Shown piece by piece: positions 47,530 through 59,412 of a stretch of 64,000 nt of DNA. Below the pieces are notes generated by a model. That model was not told the origin of the DNA. It saw only the letters and a list, made by a program, of their open reading frames with translations, and ran no database searches. The position numbers were made by a program, and so were the translations under genes. Positions within the stretch are counted from its first letter, which is position 1, and every line of letters begins with the position of its first letter. The DNA is from Oxytricha trifallax (Eukaryota; Ciliophora; Spirotrichea; Sporadotrichida; Oxytrichidae). The stretch spans positions 35,117 through 99,116 of the forward strand of contig ARYC01000156.1 of NCBI GenBank assembly GCA_000711775.1. The letters run 5' to 3'.

Positions 47530-48308
47530 TCACACATCAAACGAACTCTTAAATGGATTCGGCTTCTCTTTCTTTTCTTCCTCTGGTGCTTAACTAGGAT
47601 CCATGTTTCTTCTCTTTGTACCAGCACCAGCATCTATGTTTATTCATCAGGCTTTTAAACTACATTATAAAGTCTCTTGCTAACTTAGTGAATGGTTTGA
47701 GACTTTCTCTCTCTGTGAACCTTTGCATTCTCTTTCATTAGATATATACCAGTTCCAGGTTTCCCTAAGAAGTTATAAATCAAAGCTTACTAGAGAGATA
47801 AGGATGATTCTTAAGCTCTGCTAGCAAGGTCTCGCTTATTAGTTTTCCTTGCTTCTTTTAATCTTTAGGAGAAATAGAGTAGCGTTTCTTATGAGCTTCT
47901 TCTTTAATTACTCTCAAATATTCCTCTTTTATTGTACCAAGAACACCAAAGAAGAAGTTTCTTTCAGGTGAGAGTTACTTCTTGCTAGGAAGGTAAATGA
48001 CTACTTCCTCATTTTTCATTGCATCCTCGTAGAGATTTGTGACTGAAATCTCTGGGTAGTTAGGTATTTCAATCAGTATGATTTCTTTGTTTTTTAAAGC
48101 TTTCTTCTCCTCGCAGATATTGCTTTTTAGAATGATATTTAAGTACCTTCCATCGTTGGAAGGAATAGACCAACTGCATACATCTTAGATTAACATCAAT
48201 TTATTTTACCATGCTAAGCAAGGTATCGATAGAGACCCTCTTGCTTCTGAATCTTGAGATCATTTCTTGAGCCTCGACTCTTTCCATTTGATCATTGAGT
48301 GATTCCAT
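47530..48308 (-). pseudogene. TBE 22-kDa gene, copy E (frameshifted)
   Basis: ATG 48308 (MESLNDQMERV) to TGA 47530-47532. Blocks RFRSKRVSIDTL, IPNYPEISVTNLYEDAMKNE and ERNFFFGVLGTIKEEYL are visible; shifts near 48130-48190, 47970 and 47640. Confidence 0.82.
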
Positions 48309-48870
48309 CTTTGTTCCTCTTCCTATTAATGAATTTCAAGTTTTAATTTATAGACTTCTGGATCCTATCCTTTAAAAACTTACTATTAAAAATGGGCATC
48401 TTATAGGAGGTCAACCCTAAGATACGTGAAGAAAGTTCGCAGAAGCTGCAACAAACATCAGAGATGGAGCTCCATTTTTATCAATTTAGTTCAATTAAAT
48501 TAGTACTAAATTTGCTTAAATTTAATTAATACCGGTACTAAATCCGTTTAAGTTTAATTGGTACCAATTTAATAGTACCAAAACTTAATTAGTACCTAGT
48601 TTCAATCCAGGGAAGTTTTAATGGAAAAGTTCCAATTTGGTTCAAAACTTAATTGGTACCAGTACCAGCCTGATTTTTATCTGAGTTGGTACCAGAATTA
48701 TAATTATAAGAGTAAAATTACAAAAAATATGGTTATAAACTGAGTATAAATATGAAGTCTTAGAGCTGAGATCAAACCATCATTAATGCTGTAGCAACGC
48801 CTATATAGTCCAGCAATAGCTATTGAGGTTTTAAGAGCTTTATAAAAGAAACTTAAATTTGAATTTGAAC

Positions 48871-50304
48871 ATGGCGGTCAACTTAAATCGTAGAGCGGCA
48901 CTTTTAGGAGGAGGTCAATCAATTCTTAACTTTGGTTCAACCAAGAAACAAGAAGTTATATATATTGAGAGGGAGGCAGAGTCTAAGAGCACTTGAATTT
49001 GAAGCACAGGTATTTATTATATAGGTTTAAAACATGAAACAGAAAGCTGAGATAGAAGTTTAAACATTAATAAAAGATGTTGAGGAAGAAAAGGAATAGC
49101 TTCAGATTTAAAAGATTAAAAATTTTGAATGCTAAGACTGCTAAAATTCTTTCTCTACTAATTCCAGTTTGAAGAGACATATTAAAGAGGTTCACTCTGG
49201 GAAATTTAAGGTGTATTTTAAGCGTGATAAAGTCGATGGCAGGTACTAGTGCACGACTTGTGAGAAGTCTTATACTAACTCAGCTAAATTTAAGAAGCAT
49301 ATGCAGAAGCATCACCTAAGTGAATTCTTGTTTTAAGATAAACAGACTTAGAAATTAGAGCCCGCTAAAAGAAAATCTAATAATCTTGAGACTTAAAAAG
49401 AACAACAAGAGGAATAGCGAATATAATTAATGAATCAACCTACTGGTAATGTCTTTTTAGCATGGTTTTAAGAGAGAGGCATGTATATTCCTGCACTTAA
49501 TTCAGTAGACCTTAGCAGTTGTATTGAAAACTACTTACATATAAACGTACCTACTATAGCAAAACTCATAGTGGTTGATGACTATGCCTACAAGGTATAT
49601 CCTTTCAGCTATCTCCTTAAAAACGAGCAGTATTTAAATAAGTTTGCTAACGAATATATTGTACTTAGAGAGGCTTAGAAAAAAGTTTGCAAGAATTTGC
49701 TCAAGCTAGATGGTGTTATTTTAGGGTTTGGTTTCATCGCACTAAGGCTAAAAAAGTTTTAAATGACTCTCCGAGATTATCTATATTAAAACAGATACCC
49801 AGATGACTTGAATGATATTCTATCTAATATGATAAAGGGTGTTTAAGAACTTCACGAGCTTGGATACGTTCATAGAGATTTGAAGCCTGAAAATGTTATG
49901 CTAAACCTTTGTCCATTAGAAGAAGTCCTAATCAATTTTAATAGAGCCTTAAGATGAGAGATTGTAACCTTAGCAAAGGTTTTTGGTACTCCAGGTTACT
50001 TCCCAATCAGAGAAAATGAACTAATGGCTCTATATATTGGGATGTTTGGGCAATAGCTGAAATAATATTAGAGTGCGATATGGAAAGCATGACTTACATT
50101 AATACAAAATATAAAAAATAATCAATAAATCTAGCTGAGAAGCACATAAAACAAGCTGATGCATGCTAAAAAATTAAAGAAGATTGTAGAGAAGATAATA
50201 AGAGCCCAGCATATCCAACACAATCCTTAGACGATATGCTCGAAACACTAAAGAAAGCGAGATTCAAGAGATACAACAAAGACAAGCAAGTAAAATTCGT
50301 GTGA
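48871..50304 (+). pseudogene. TBE 57-kDa zinc-finger/kinase gene, copy E
   Basis: ATG 48871 (MAVNLNRRAALLGGGQS) to TGA 50302-50304, 478 codons by length. Finger remnants CQDCQNSFSTNSSLKRH and CTTCEKSYTNSAKFKKH. Kinase: YAYKVYPFSYL, HRDLKPENVML (catalytic loop intact), INFNRAL in place of DFNRAL (Asp lost as well), GTPGYFP. Early shift near 48995. More diverged from A, B and D than they are from each other. Confidence 0.85.
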
Positions 50305-50491
50305 TATAATTAAACTAATACTCATTAAATAAATATAAAAGTTTCATTAAACCTGCCTTTTCTCTACTAACCCTAATAAAACCCCAATTTTACACTACTA
50401 ATCAAAGCACTTATAAACCTCACTAAGGGGTTTTGGGGTTTTAATTCTATCAAATCATAAGCCTTTCACTATTTTACCTACTGTTATGAAG

Positions 50492-51315
50492 TAAAGTGAA
50501 GATAATGGATTGAAAGTATGTATATAAAATTAATCAACATTTTAATCATAAATTTGTTCTTTTAGCTGCTTGTATAGTCTTAATTAAGCTTCTTCAAAGC
50601 TTTTTTCATCATCTCATTTTCTTGCTTTTTAGTGATCAGAACTATGAAATATGAAAGCTATTCTCGTTTGATTAATCATATTCTTGTCATCAAAAAGAGC
50701 TGATCTATAGATCCATCAAATGATTCGTTCACCATTGAAAGCTTCAAGAGTGCTTTGATCATGATTCTTAGAGATCAAGCTCCTCAATTTTATAAGGCGA
50801 AATATTAATAAATCAGTGATTTTAATTAATTAAATCAGGCAAATTATAACTTTTTAAGTTTTAATGATTAATGATAAAAGTTTTAACAAATAGGTTTAAT
50901 CTATTAAGAATTTTTAATAGGGATGTCTTAATTAATTTTAAACTGCCACTGATTAATTAAGACTGTGCCTGATTTAATTAATTAAAATCACTGATTTATT
51001 AATATTTCGCCTTATAAAATTGAGGAGCTTGATCTCTAAGAATCATGATCAAAGCACTCTTGAAGCTTTCAATGGTGAACGAATCATTTGATGGATCTAT
51101 AGATCAGCTCTTTTTGATGACAAGAATATGATTAATCAAACGAGAATAGCTTTCATATTTCATAGTTCTGATCACTAAAAAGCAAGAAAATGAGATGATG
51201 AAAAAAGCTTTGAAGAAGCTTAATTAAGACTATACAAGCAGCTAAAAGAACAAATTTATGATTAAAATGTTGATTAATTTTATATGCTTACTTTCAATCC
51301 ATTATCTTCACTTTA
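50492..51315. repeat. Large near-perfect palindrome, 349-bp arms, 126-bp loop
   Basis: The arm 50492-50840 is the reverse complement of 50967-51315 (center ~50903.5). The right arm read on plus gives a protein-like stretch (NHDQSTLEAFNGERII, WIYRSALFDDKNMINQTRIA, EEAQLRLYKQLKEQI) broken by two TGAs. The arms may therefore be an inverted duplication of coding sequence rather than a simple foldback transposon. It lies just right of TBE-E and left of the PAS gene. Confidence 0.9.
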
Positions 51316-51716
51316 TATTAGTATGGGGATCTATCTATCGCCACTCTCAAATGATGCATCAGCTATTTATTTCATAATCATTGCTATTATAAATTTGATT
51401 TAACTTTATCTCAAGTTTAATTACTGCGATATTTTTAGGCATTTAAAACAATTAAATTTAAATTGAATAGGGAATTATTATTATGAAATGAATTTTAATT
51501 TTAAGAATATACTTTATTCATTTTATAAGTTATAGTAGACTTTTATATAGATAATAATTATGTTTCACTATAAAATAAAGAGTTATAAATAATATTTTAT
51601 ATTAAAAATAAAAAATAATAATTTACTGCTTCAACTTCTCGAGGCTAATCAGTGAGGTTGACGTGATAGGATAAGCAATTTGCACATATAATTACTTTTT
51701 ATGCGTTGTAATTAGT

Positions 51717-52370
51717 ATGTTCGATTATAAAACAACTAATGGAGATTTCATTTTAGCCATATTTCTTAATTTTATTCTTGGGTATATAATATATACAGTC
51801 AGAAAGCACAACTGGAATTCTAAACTTTATGAAAATCTTAGTGAAATCAAAAACCTTTAAGGTTCACAATTTTTAATTTTATAATAAAGTATTAAAAGAG
51901 TTATCAAATAAACTTAAGCTTTTTAATCCTAATTTATAAAACTTATTTTGCTTTAAATCTATGAAAGAATATTTTAAATTAAATATTTAGATATTAGTTA
52001 AGGGCAGGAGATTTTTATCTATAGAATGATAGAATGCATAAGAAATTACTCTTTTGACGATCAATTAGTGCTTTAGGGTGCATTGAAGAATCACAAAATT
52101 ATTTGTGCTAACAAAAAATGTCTTTGCAAAACACAGCAACTTTTAGAGCAAATTGAGGATGAAGATTAGAAGTTTATTATAAAAAATTAATATCAAGGCT
52201 TAGGGGAGTCAGAATAAGACTATGATTATAACCTTAAACAGTAGGGAGAGAGGGTAAGAGGGCAAGTTGAATTAAATAAGCTGAACAGAAGCAATATATA
52301 AATATATATTCAATTGAAAAGCTTTCAATCCCTCCCTTTTTAAAGCTTATCATAATCATAATTGAATTGA
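51717..52370 (+). CDS. PAS/multi-membrane protein gene, segment 1
   Basis: Frame open (TAA/TAG as Gln) from ATG 51717 to TGA 52368-52370. Starts with a transmembrane helix, DFILAIFLNFILGYIIYTVR, then a helical Gln-rich region and a short Cys cluster, HKIICANKKCLCKTQQLL. In hypotrichs this arrangement (membrane segments, helical region, Cys-rich H..C..CxC patch) precedes a PAS domain in a large family often labelled tiny macrocysts protein B-like. The coding part probably ends before 52340. Downstream segments continue in the same strand order. Confidence 0.75.
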
Positions 52371-53279
52371 TAAAATTAAGCGTTTATGGAAGCTCTTTTA
52401 ATACCACTTAAAACGTGTAATAATTTAATGGGGAATCTTAAACTTAACTGACCAAGATATTTAGAACTGAATAGGAATCTGTAAATGGCATACTTTTTTA
52501 AGACTCAGTGAGGTACTAAGGGGACTACAGCATTATCAAAAGTGCCAAGCAAATCTAACTTATAAATTTATTGATGTTTTGGCTTGAAAATATATACCAG
52601 GATTAGAGTTAACATAGAATGAAACTTATACAGGCTTTTAAACTGAATCAATTTGATAACAAATTTTATTTATAAATTACATTTTAAATTCATTTATAAA
52701 GAGAGGGAACTTATTTTATCTAATCAAGTTTATCTAGTCCTATTTAGTAGGTAAGGACATCCTGGCCATATACTTATTGTCTTCTCTAGAAAGTTCTATA
52801 ATTAATAATTATATGCTATAACTTTTAAAGCTTTATTGTGAAACAAAAATGGCTTTATTTTACCATTTTAGCTTAAATCTTGATATTATTATTATAAACT
52901 GACTCTTTAAGAAAACTTAGCAGTCTTTTGCTATCAGAAAATAATTTACACATAAATTGATAAGAAATTAAGCAACCTTACTCAATAAAGTCTATCAATT
53001 TAAGCAATTGAGAGGCAGATTAGATTTGAAAATTACAATCACAAAATAAATTTATATTTGGATTAGTCAATCGTCAAAATATAACAAATATGGAGCAGTC
53101 TCAATAAAAATTATGTTCAAAATTATTAATAGACACATAATACTCTTCAGCTTCAAGCTAAATTATGAAATTAATGCTATTATTTAAAAAGTATTTATTT
53201 TTACATAAATTTCTTTTAAAAATCATGAAACTATGATAAATTATACTTTTCTTAATACAATGAAGCTAACTCACCCGAT
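52371..53279. other. Candidate IES in the PAS gene
   Basis: AT-rich, no supported frame; separates segments 1 and 2 of the PAS gene. Confidence 0.4.
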
Positions 53280-53640
53280 ATAATATCTACAATATAAGAC
53301 AAAAAATCTTAACCTTAACAAGAGTATTAGAAATCGGAGGTAAACTTTGACTTTGCTAAATTATATCAAGACTTAGTAGACATGATCTAGCAAAGTGATA
53401 AAGTTGAAAGAAAATTTGAATTAATAAGGGAAATCATGCCTGAGCATATTTAGGCCATAATTAAATACGAAATATTCTTGAGGTTAATTATCAACCATGA
53501 ATATGACTCACTTAAACTTCAGCAACTCATATATAATGAAATAGCTTTTAATGAATTTTGTATTGAGTATTATGTTAAACATAAAAAAATAATTTTCTCA
53601 TATCAGTGCTTAATTAGAAAAGACTGATATTAGGGAAATC
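53280..53640 (+). CDS. PAS/multi-membrane protein gene, segment 2 (helical repeats)
   Basis: Reads FDFAKLYQDLVDMIQQSDKV, ERKFELIREIMPEHIQAI and NEIAFNEFCIEYYVKHKKI in one open frame. Helical, TPR-like spacing typical of the region just before the PAS domain in this family. Ends near a TGA at 53625-53635. Confidence 0.75.
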
Positions 53641-53995
53641 GAAAAGTAAAGCTGTGTCCGAACTATTCGACTCAAATAAAAAAATTGGGGTGGTAATAGT
53701 AAGCGCTAATAAAAAGAGTCTGGGAAAAATTTAATTAATTAATCAAGAAATTTTGAACATGACTGGTTAATTTATAATTATGTAGAAAATGGTTAAATTA
53801 CTTTTTTCTCAATAAAACATTACCATTAATTTTTAGTCTTAATTTATTTGGCTAAAACATGCTGAGACTAAAAAATTAAAATGTATCTCAGCTAATTTCA
53901 TTTGATATGGTTACTGAAAGCCAGCATAATAAATACTTAGAAGCCTTTCTCAAGAAAAAATTCCAGTCTAATTTCATAAACTAAGCTTAAATTCT
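53641..53995 (+). CDS. PAS/multi-membrane protein gene, segment 3 (PAS domain)
   Basis: Reads AVSELFDSNKKIGVVIVSAN, KKSLGKIQLINQEILNMTG, then after a frame change ESQHNKYLEAFLKKKFQS and ILWIKQSNLN. These match the PAS S-box pattern of hypotrich PAS proteins (…VSGN..TLGKI...N.....LGY… H..YLE.FL…L W.KH). Frame changes near 53775-53900 suggest small IESs or decay. A foldback element (54027-54441) follows within 35 bp. Confidence 0.78.
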
Positions 53996-54026
53996 TTGGA
54001 TAAAGCAAAGCAATCTTAATTTAATA

Positions 54027-54441
54027 TTGTAGAAATAAATTTGAATTTGGAAAATTAATTATAATTAAATTAATAATAAATCAAAATCGTGGCAGTTAAA
54101 GTTGGCCAATTTGAACGATCTCGGGCTCATTCGATAGAGAATTCAAAATTAGCTGGACTTTATTATTGGCGGTACTATTTTATCGCATCCAGGGAGCGAG
54201 ATAACTTGAGTTTAATGTGAGGGTATAATTTAATGAATTAAAATGAGTTTAATTAAACTCAAGTTATCTCGCTCCAGGAATGCGATAAAATAGTACAGCC
54301 AATAATAAAGTCCAGCAAATTTTGAATTCTCTATCGAATGAGCCCAAGATCGTTTAAATTGGCCAACTTTAATTGCCAAGATTTTAAATTATAATAAATT
54401 TAATGATAATTAATTTAACAAATTCAACTGTATTTCTACAA
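54027..54441 (+). mobile_element. TA-flanked foldback element, copy 6, inside the PAS gene
   Basis: 415 bp with ends TTGTAGAAATAAATTTG and complement, TA on both sides. The arms carry GTGGCAGTTAAAGTTGGCCA, CTGGACTTTATTATTGGCGG and GGGAGCGAGATAACTTGAGT. Very similar to copy 2 at 18090-18504. Confidence 0.9.
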
Positions 54442-54743
54442 TAATGTTGTGTATAAATGATTTACAATTGATAATTGTAATAATTATTATTCATATATAT
54501 AGTAAATGGATTTATAATACCAGTTTATATATGCATTTAGCCATTCTTTGAAAGAGTGAATGGCTTATAATTTTTGGCATTTATCAAGAAAATAAAGAAA
54601 ATCAAATTTGAAGGATGCAACTTATCTGCATTATAAAAAAGTTTCTACACAGTAGTTACAAGCGATAATGGATAGGTTATGCTTAATAATATAGATAAAT
54701 TCTTGATGATGATTAATGAGTAAACTCAAATTAAATTAAAAAT

Positions 54744-54910
54744 ATTACTGTTTAATACTAAAATTAAACCATCAAACTTATTCGTGACGTTAGATATTGA
54801 CGATCTGAAGTGAGGCGGCGTGGAAGTCATGAAGTTGAAAAACTCAACAAAAAAAATCTTACACTACCACTCTGCTTCTTCTTGAACCAAGATGTCAAAC
54901 CAGATAACCT
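54744..54910 (+). repeat. Dispersed repeat shared with 20528-20700
   Basis: CTGTTTAATACTAAAATTAA, CGTGACGTTA, GTCATGAAGTTGAAAAACTC and CCAAGATGTCAAACCAG parallel the 20.5-kb copy, including its position relative to an ATGTCA. Confidence 0.7.
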
Positions 54911-55048
54911 GGTAGGACAGAGCTCGAGAATTCCACTCGGTGGCAGATGTAGTGAAAAACACTTACCGTTACCATGCTGGGAAAGTAATACCAGACATTT
55001 TACTTCGAAACCCTAACCCGTTATGGGAGAAATATCCTTATCGTTAGC
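54888..55048 (+). CDS. Small ORF, MSNQITW..., possible first segment of a gene
   Basis: ATG near 54889 to TGA near 55046. Reads ITWQDRAREFHSVADVVKNT and YRYHAGKVIPDILLRNPNPL in one frame, higher GC than its flanks. The frame continues after the TGA (FLSSHIYRPITTFILLP) to about 55240. Looks like a compact soluble protein start; family not identified. It lies between pieces of the PAS gene, so it may be a separate MDS or gene nested in an IES. Confidence 0.45.
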
Positions 55049-55249
55049 TTCTATGATTTTTATCTTCTCACATTTATAGGCCTATCACAACCTTCATCCT
55101 ACTCCCTATTACCTAGGAAACTGTACTCATGTTAGGCGATTCATCATTTAAGGGGAAATCTTAAGACTCAAGCTCACTTGAAGAGTGTAGTAGCTTGTAA
55201 ATTAAACCCGCCATCTGCCCCAGATAATTTTTTAGGATTTTATAATTAT

Positions 55250-56837
55250 TTAATTTTAAATAATATTATGAATTGTTCCTAAAGCTTTGCTAATTTTTAT
55301 GCCTCTTAACACTAGCAAGAGATAAAAAATTTGGAGATAAATTTATTCGAGATGTCTCAAGACATCTATGAATTTGTTTAAGATTTGATTAAATAATAAT
55401 ACTTGAAATAACTGATTCTCAAGGTTGATAAGCAGGTGTAGATTCATTTCATTTCTAGTATATTTAATTAATCTTTATTCTTTTATTAAATTAATATTCT
55501 TTTTATAGGTTTATCACTCCAAAGTATCAAGTGAGTTCAGACTAAAATTTGTCTCAATTTACATCGTACTATGAATCAGGAAGAATAAAATTAATAATTA
55601 TAAGTTAATCATAAATTTGTAAATAAGTCAACAGATTATTTTATTATTATTAATATATCAAGACACAATTTTAAATCATACAAATCTTTAATTTGGTACA
55701 ACTAAAAATTACTTAAAAAATAGATTATAATCGATTTAACTTAATACACTATAATTTTCTATTATTATTTTTATAAAATTCTTCAAGTTAAACTAAAAAT
55801 TTATAAACTTTTATTATGAATAGTATAAAAATTAACAAGACATAAAAATAGAAGGGGACAGAAATTATTCAAAAACTTCGCTTTCAACATCAGAACATAG
55901 ATCAAAAGTTTCTTCGTAATAAATTTAATAAATTTTATCTATTTTTATAAACATTATCATAAATAAAAATGAGTTTTATTGTTTTACCTAAAATATATTT
56001 ATAAAATTAATAATTTTATTGTTAAAATATTATTTAAAGCAGAAATTGTAATCAACTTACAATTAATTCTCCTAATTTAATAATTTAGATCACATATAGG
56101 AAATTAAAAATATTAAAATATAGAAAATGCAGGCGAGCTTAATTTAAGAAAAATACAAAAAAAAATCTTGAAAAGTGGTTATTAATATTATTTTATTTAT
56201 ATTTGATTTAAAATAAAAATAACCAAACATTTGAAATATTAATCAAGATGTGAATTAGTATGAAGTAATAAATTAGAATCACACTAATTATTATTCAATT
56301 GAATTAAGTACTAGTCTTATTAAAATACCATAAAAACATGCAATAATTTATTTTGATTATTTTAAATTAAAATTATTGTAATTCTTACACTACAATTATA
56401 TTATTATATAAATCCTAGATAACTCAAATTCTTTACACGATTTTAAAAACTCAAATAAGTCTTTGAAATATAACTAAAAATCCATCATCTAAAATCAAAG
56501 CTTTTAAGTTTCCAAAATTCTATCATAAACTGCATTTGTTAGAGCTGATATTCGATTTCTAAATCCTAATAAAGACGTCAGTTTTTGTGTCTTCTATAAT
56601 TAAATTAATTAATGAAATTATTTGATGCTTAAAAAATTATACATTGCTATAGACAATTAATCAGATTATTAAAAGGGATTATATAACTTAACTGAATCCA
56701 ATAAAAACAATTCTTTAATTATGAATGATTAGGATGATCAATATCCCTCTTTTGATGATATAATGATTCATATTAAATTGGTTATATAATTCCTAAATAA
56801 ATCTCTACATGTAAATGTTATTATTTATATTTTTATA
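55250..56837. other. AT-rich candidate IES
   Basis: No gene recognised; lies between the small ORF and the next PAS-gene segment. Confidence 0.4.
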
Positions 56838-58043
56838 ACGCAAGCCAATCAATGAGCTCTTAAACTTCTAATTCTACAAACTTACAGCATTTAAAGAATT
56901 TGAAAGAAGATTCTGGAATAAAAACTAAGCCTCGAATCGTGATTATGTTATAACGATACTTAATTGGCTTTACTATAGTTTTTCTCACTTTAGCTATAGC
57001 AATTATGGCAGTTTCAATCAATGAAAATCAGTTCCTATATCAAGACTCAAATACATTTATAAATATGAAGAAGTTATGTGGGGAGTTAGCTGTTCTCAAA
57101 AATAGTTTTAGGGATTATATAACAGTTGCCAATAATGAGAGCTTAAATAACATAGAGGTATTTTTAGACAAATTTAGTTATCTTAGTTACACCTTAGTGA
57201 ACTTTGTTAATAAATCTAAGTGTGATATAATTAATTAGCTTTTTGTAATTTTTTGTAAGTAACTCACTAGAAAACATTAAGTTTCTAGCAAACGATGTAA
57301 TGAACGATGATCATTTTGATAGGTTTGCTTCAACAACTAAGTTAAAACTAAATTTAAAGTCACTTGATAGTAATGGCGATATTTCTGAAATTTAGCTGTC
57401 TCTATACTAGGCCATAAATTAAATTTATAGTAAGGTCCAACCCTACCTTGATGTTAACATAAAGCAACTGAATTGTAGTAAATGTTATTTTAGAGGAAAT
57501 AATTTTACATAAAATGCAAAGCTGTAGCTTTATTAAGATCTATACTTTATTATGCAAAATACTGTAGATTAAATTGGATTAAATATTTGGGAAATAGCTG
57601 ATAAAGTAATTGAGAAGATTGACTAAGACCAATAAATAAATTATATAGAGCTTTATTGGATTATCAAATTTATTATTATAATTTACTTAAGACGCTTCTA
57701 CCGTCCTTTAACTTATGATTTATTTAATAACTCCTGGAATTCTAATTTCACTCATAGCAGGGTCTTGCTTCATATATGTAATGTTAAGATTGATGATGAA
57801 TCGTAAGAAAGTCATTATTGTCCTTGGAAAAGTTAGGCAGTAAACTATAATAGATAGCTTGGCAAATATTGAGATAGGAGAGAAAGTGCTCAACAGTATC
57901 ATAAACAATAGAGATTTAATGGATCTAAATCATAATTCTCAAAATATTTAAGTAGAATAGGAGAAAAGATTATTTTCAGGAAAGGAAAATAACAAGGATG
58001 TAATAAAATTGACTCAAATTTCATTCAAAACTATTTTTTAAAA
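56838..58043 (+). CDS. PAS/multi-membrane protein gene, segment 4 (first C-terminal sensor-like membrane unit)
   Basis: Reads KPRIVIMLQRYLIGFTIVFL (transmembrane), INENQFLYQDSNTFINMKKL and a roughly 200-residue extracytoplasmic-type region, then ITPGILISLIAGSCFIYVML (transmembrane) and VLGKVRQQTIIDSLANIEIG. Two frame changes: one at 57240-57258, removable by deleting a 10-bp repeat-bounded unit, and one near 57700-57722. Together with segment 5 this gives two membrane-loop-membrane units, as in the hypotrich PAS protein family. Confidence 0.75.
57240..57258 (+). repeat. TTTTTGTAA direct repeat bounding a 10-bp candidate micro-IES
   Basis: TTTTTGTAA at 57240-57248 and 57250-57258. Removing one 10-bp unit joins ...IINQLFV directly to SNSLENIKF in one frame. 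Direct repeats of this sort are how MDS pointers flank IESs. Confidence 0.6.
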
Positions 58044-59412
58044 ATGGTTTCCCTCATAGAATCATATAAAAATAAGAATTCTCAAAATCTAAATACAGAG
58101 GTAAAACAAGTCTAGCAAGAGTAAATTTCTCAATATCAAGACGAAACTATAAATCAAGATGACTCAATCATAAACATGACTGTAGAAAACAATTTTTATC
58201 CTAATTGTTAAGATCTCAAGCATCATGTTAATTAAAATTAAAAATAGGAGCCAGAGGAAATTAAAACTAAAGACTCAAGACGAAGAAGAGTGAAAAGAAT
58301 TATCTTTTATAACATTGAAAAATCTTTCAAACAAGATAGGATGGGTATTATTGTTTTCATAAATATTAAAAAATCTAAATCTTAGATTCTTTATTCAAAG
58401 TTGATATACTTTTCTATGATAAAGATTTTATTTTTTGGAAAAAATTTAATTGTCAAGCTGGTGCCTATAGCCTTATTTTTTTGTATATTCTTCATCACAA
58501 TTTACCTCCTAATCTTGAATATGCTAGGAAAAGTTAGCGATGCAATGAATATAATTGAAACATTTGAAGATCGATCTAGTTGCCTATCTTATTTGCAAGC
58601 TTATACATCAGATTAAGTTTTCTTCAATAAAACAATTACTTTTTACTCTGGATAATCTGAATTAAGGACACTATTTGATTTTTGCAATGAGAAACTTTAT
58701 TAATTCTAATACTTCAATTCATCTATATTACTTTATTTTTAAACAGTTTAATACAATTAAGATTAGAAAAAACTAAAATTTCATAGCTTTTGATATTAAC
58801 TAGATTATTGACGATTCAGAATCAGATAAAGTTTGTGATCTATTCAAATAATCACAAGAAGCGTACATTTCTTAGGTCTCAGTTATGAAATGCAGGGAGG
58901 TTTTGCATGGGATCCTCAAAAATGGCATATCATAAACTTTCAATCAAATTACAAAGGTTTTTCGAAGCTACTAAATGTAGTATTCAAGCTCTAGAAAAAA
59001 TAAAACTGCTCTATAGAATATCTTTTAGAAAAATAAATCTATCTTTTTCATTTGCAAATAAAATTAAACATTAACTTTTTTAATTAAGTTTTAATACTAC
59101 ACTTTTATTTTAGAATCTGATAGGGGATAAAGACTATAGCCTACATAGCTATATAAATTAAATTTTCCTCAGATAAATAATGAAAGAAATAAGTGATAAA
59201 ATCCGAGATAAACTAATGGTTTTTTTCGACAAAGAAAGTTATAAAATTTTAACAATATTTTTGATATTCGTGTTCATTCTCCTCATATTAAAATTTATTA
59301 TTTTTATATATCTAATCCAATATAGTTCAATTTTTAATGATTTAATCATTTGCATAGTGATTCTTTTTGTGAAAGTAGTGAAATTTGTTAGAAGCGAAAT
59401 TTTTTATCACTA
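58044..59412 (+). CDS. PAS/multi-membrane protein gene, segment 5 (second membrane unit, C-terminus)
   Basis: From about 58044 reads a polar, lysine-rich stretch (RRRRVKRIIFYNIEKSF), a transmembrane helix (LVPIALFFCIFFITIYLL), a soluble loop (VSDAMNIIETFEDRSSCLSY … VMKCREVLHGILKNGI), and after shifts near 58790 and 59040-59115 a last transmembrane helix (ILTIFLIFVFILLILKFIIF). It ends TGA-free at the TAA-rich tail near 59412. The CREVLHGILKNGI pattern before the last helix is typical of this family's second loop. Confidence 0.7.

Larger units (their letters stand above)
46356..50443 (+). mobile_element. TBE: TBE transposon copy E
   Basis: Left end CAAAACCCCAAAACCCC at 46356; right end GGGGTTTTGGGGTTTT plus A in place of the last G at 50443. 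ATT flanks both sides (46353-46355 and 50444-50446). Same subfamily as copies A and C. Confidence 0.95.
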
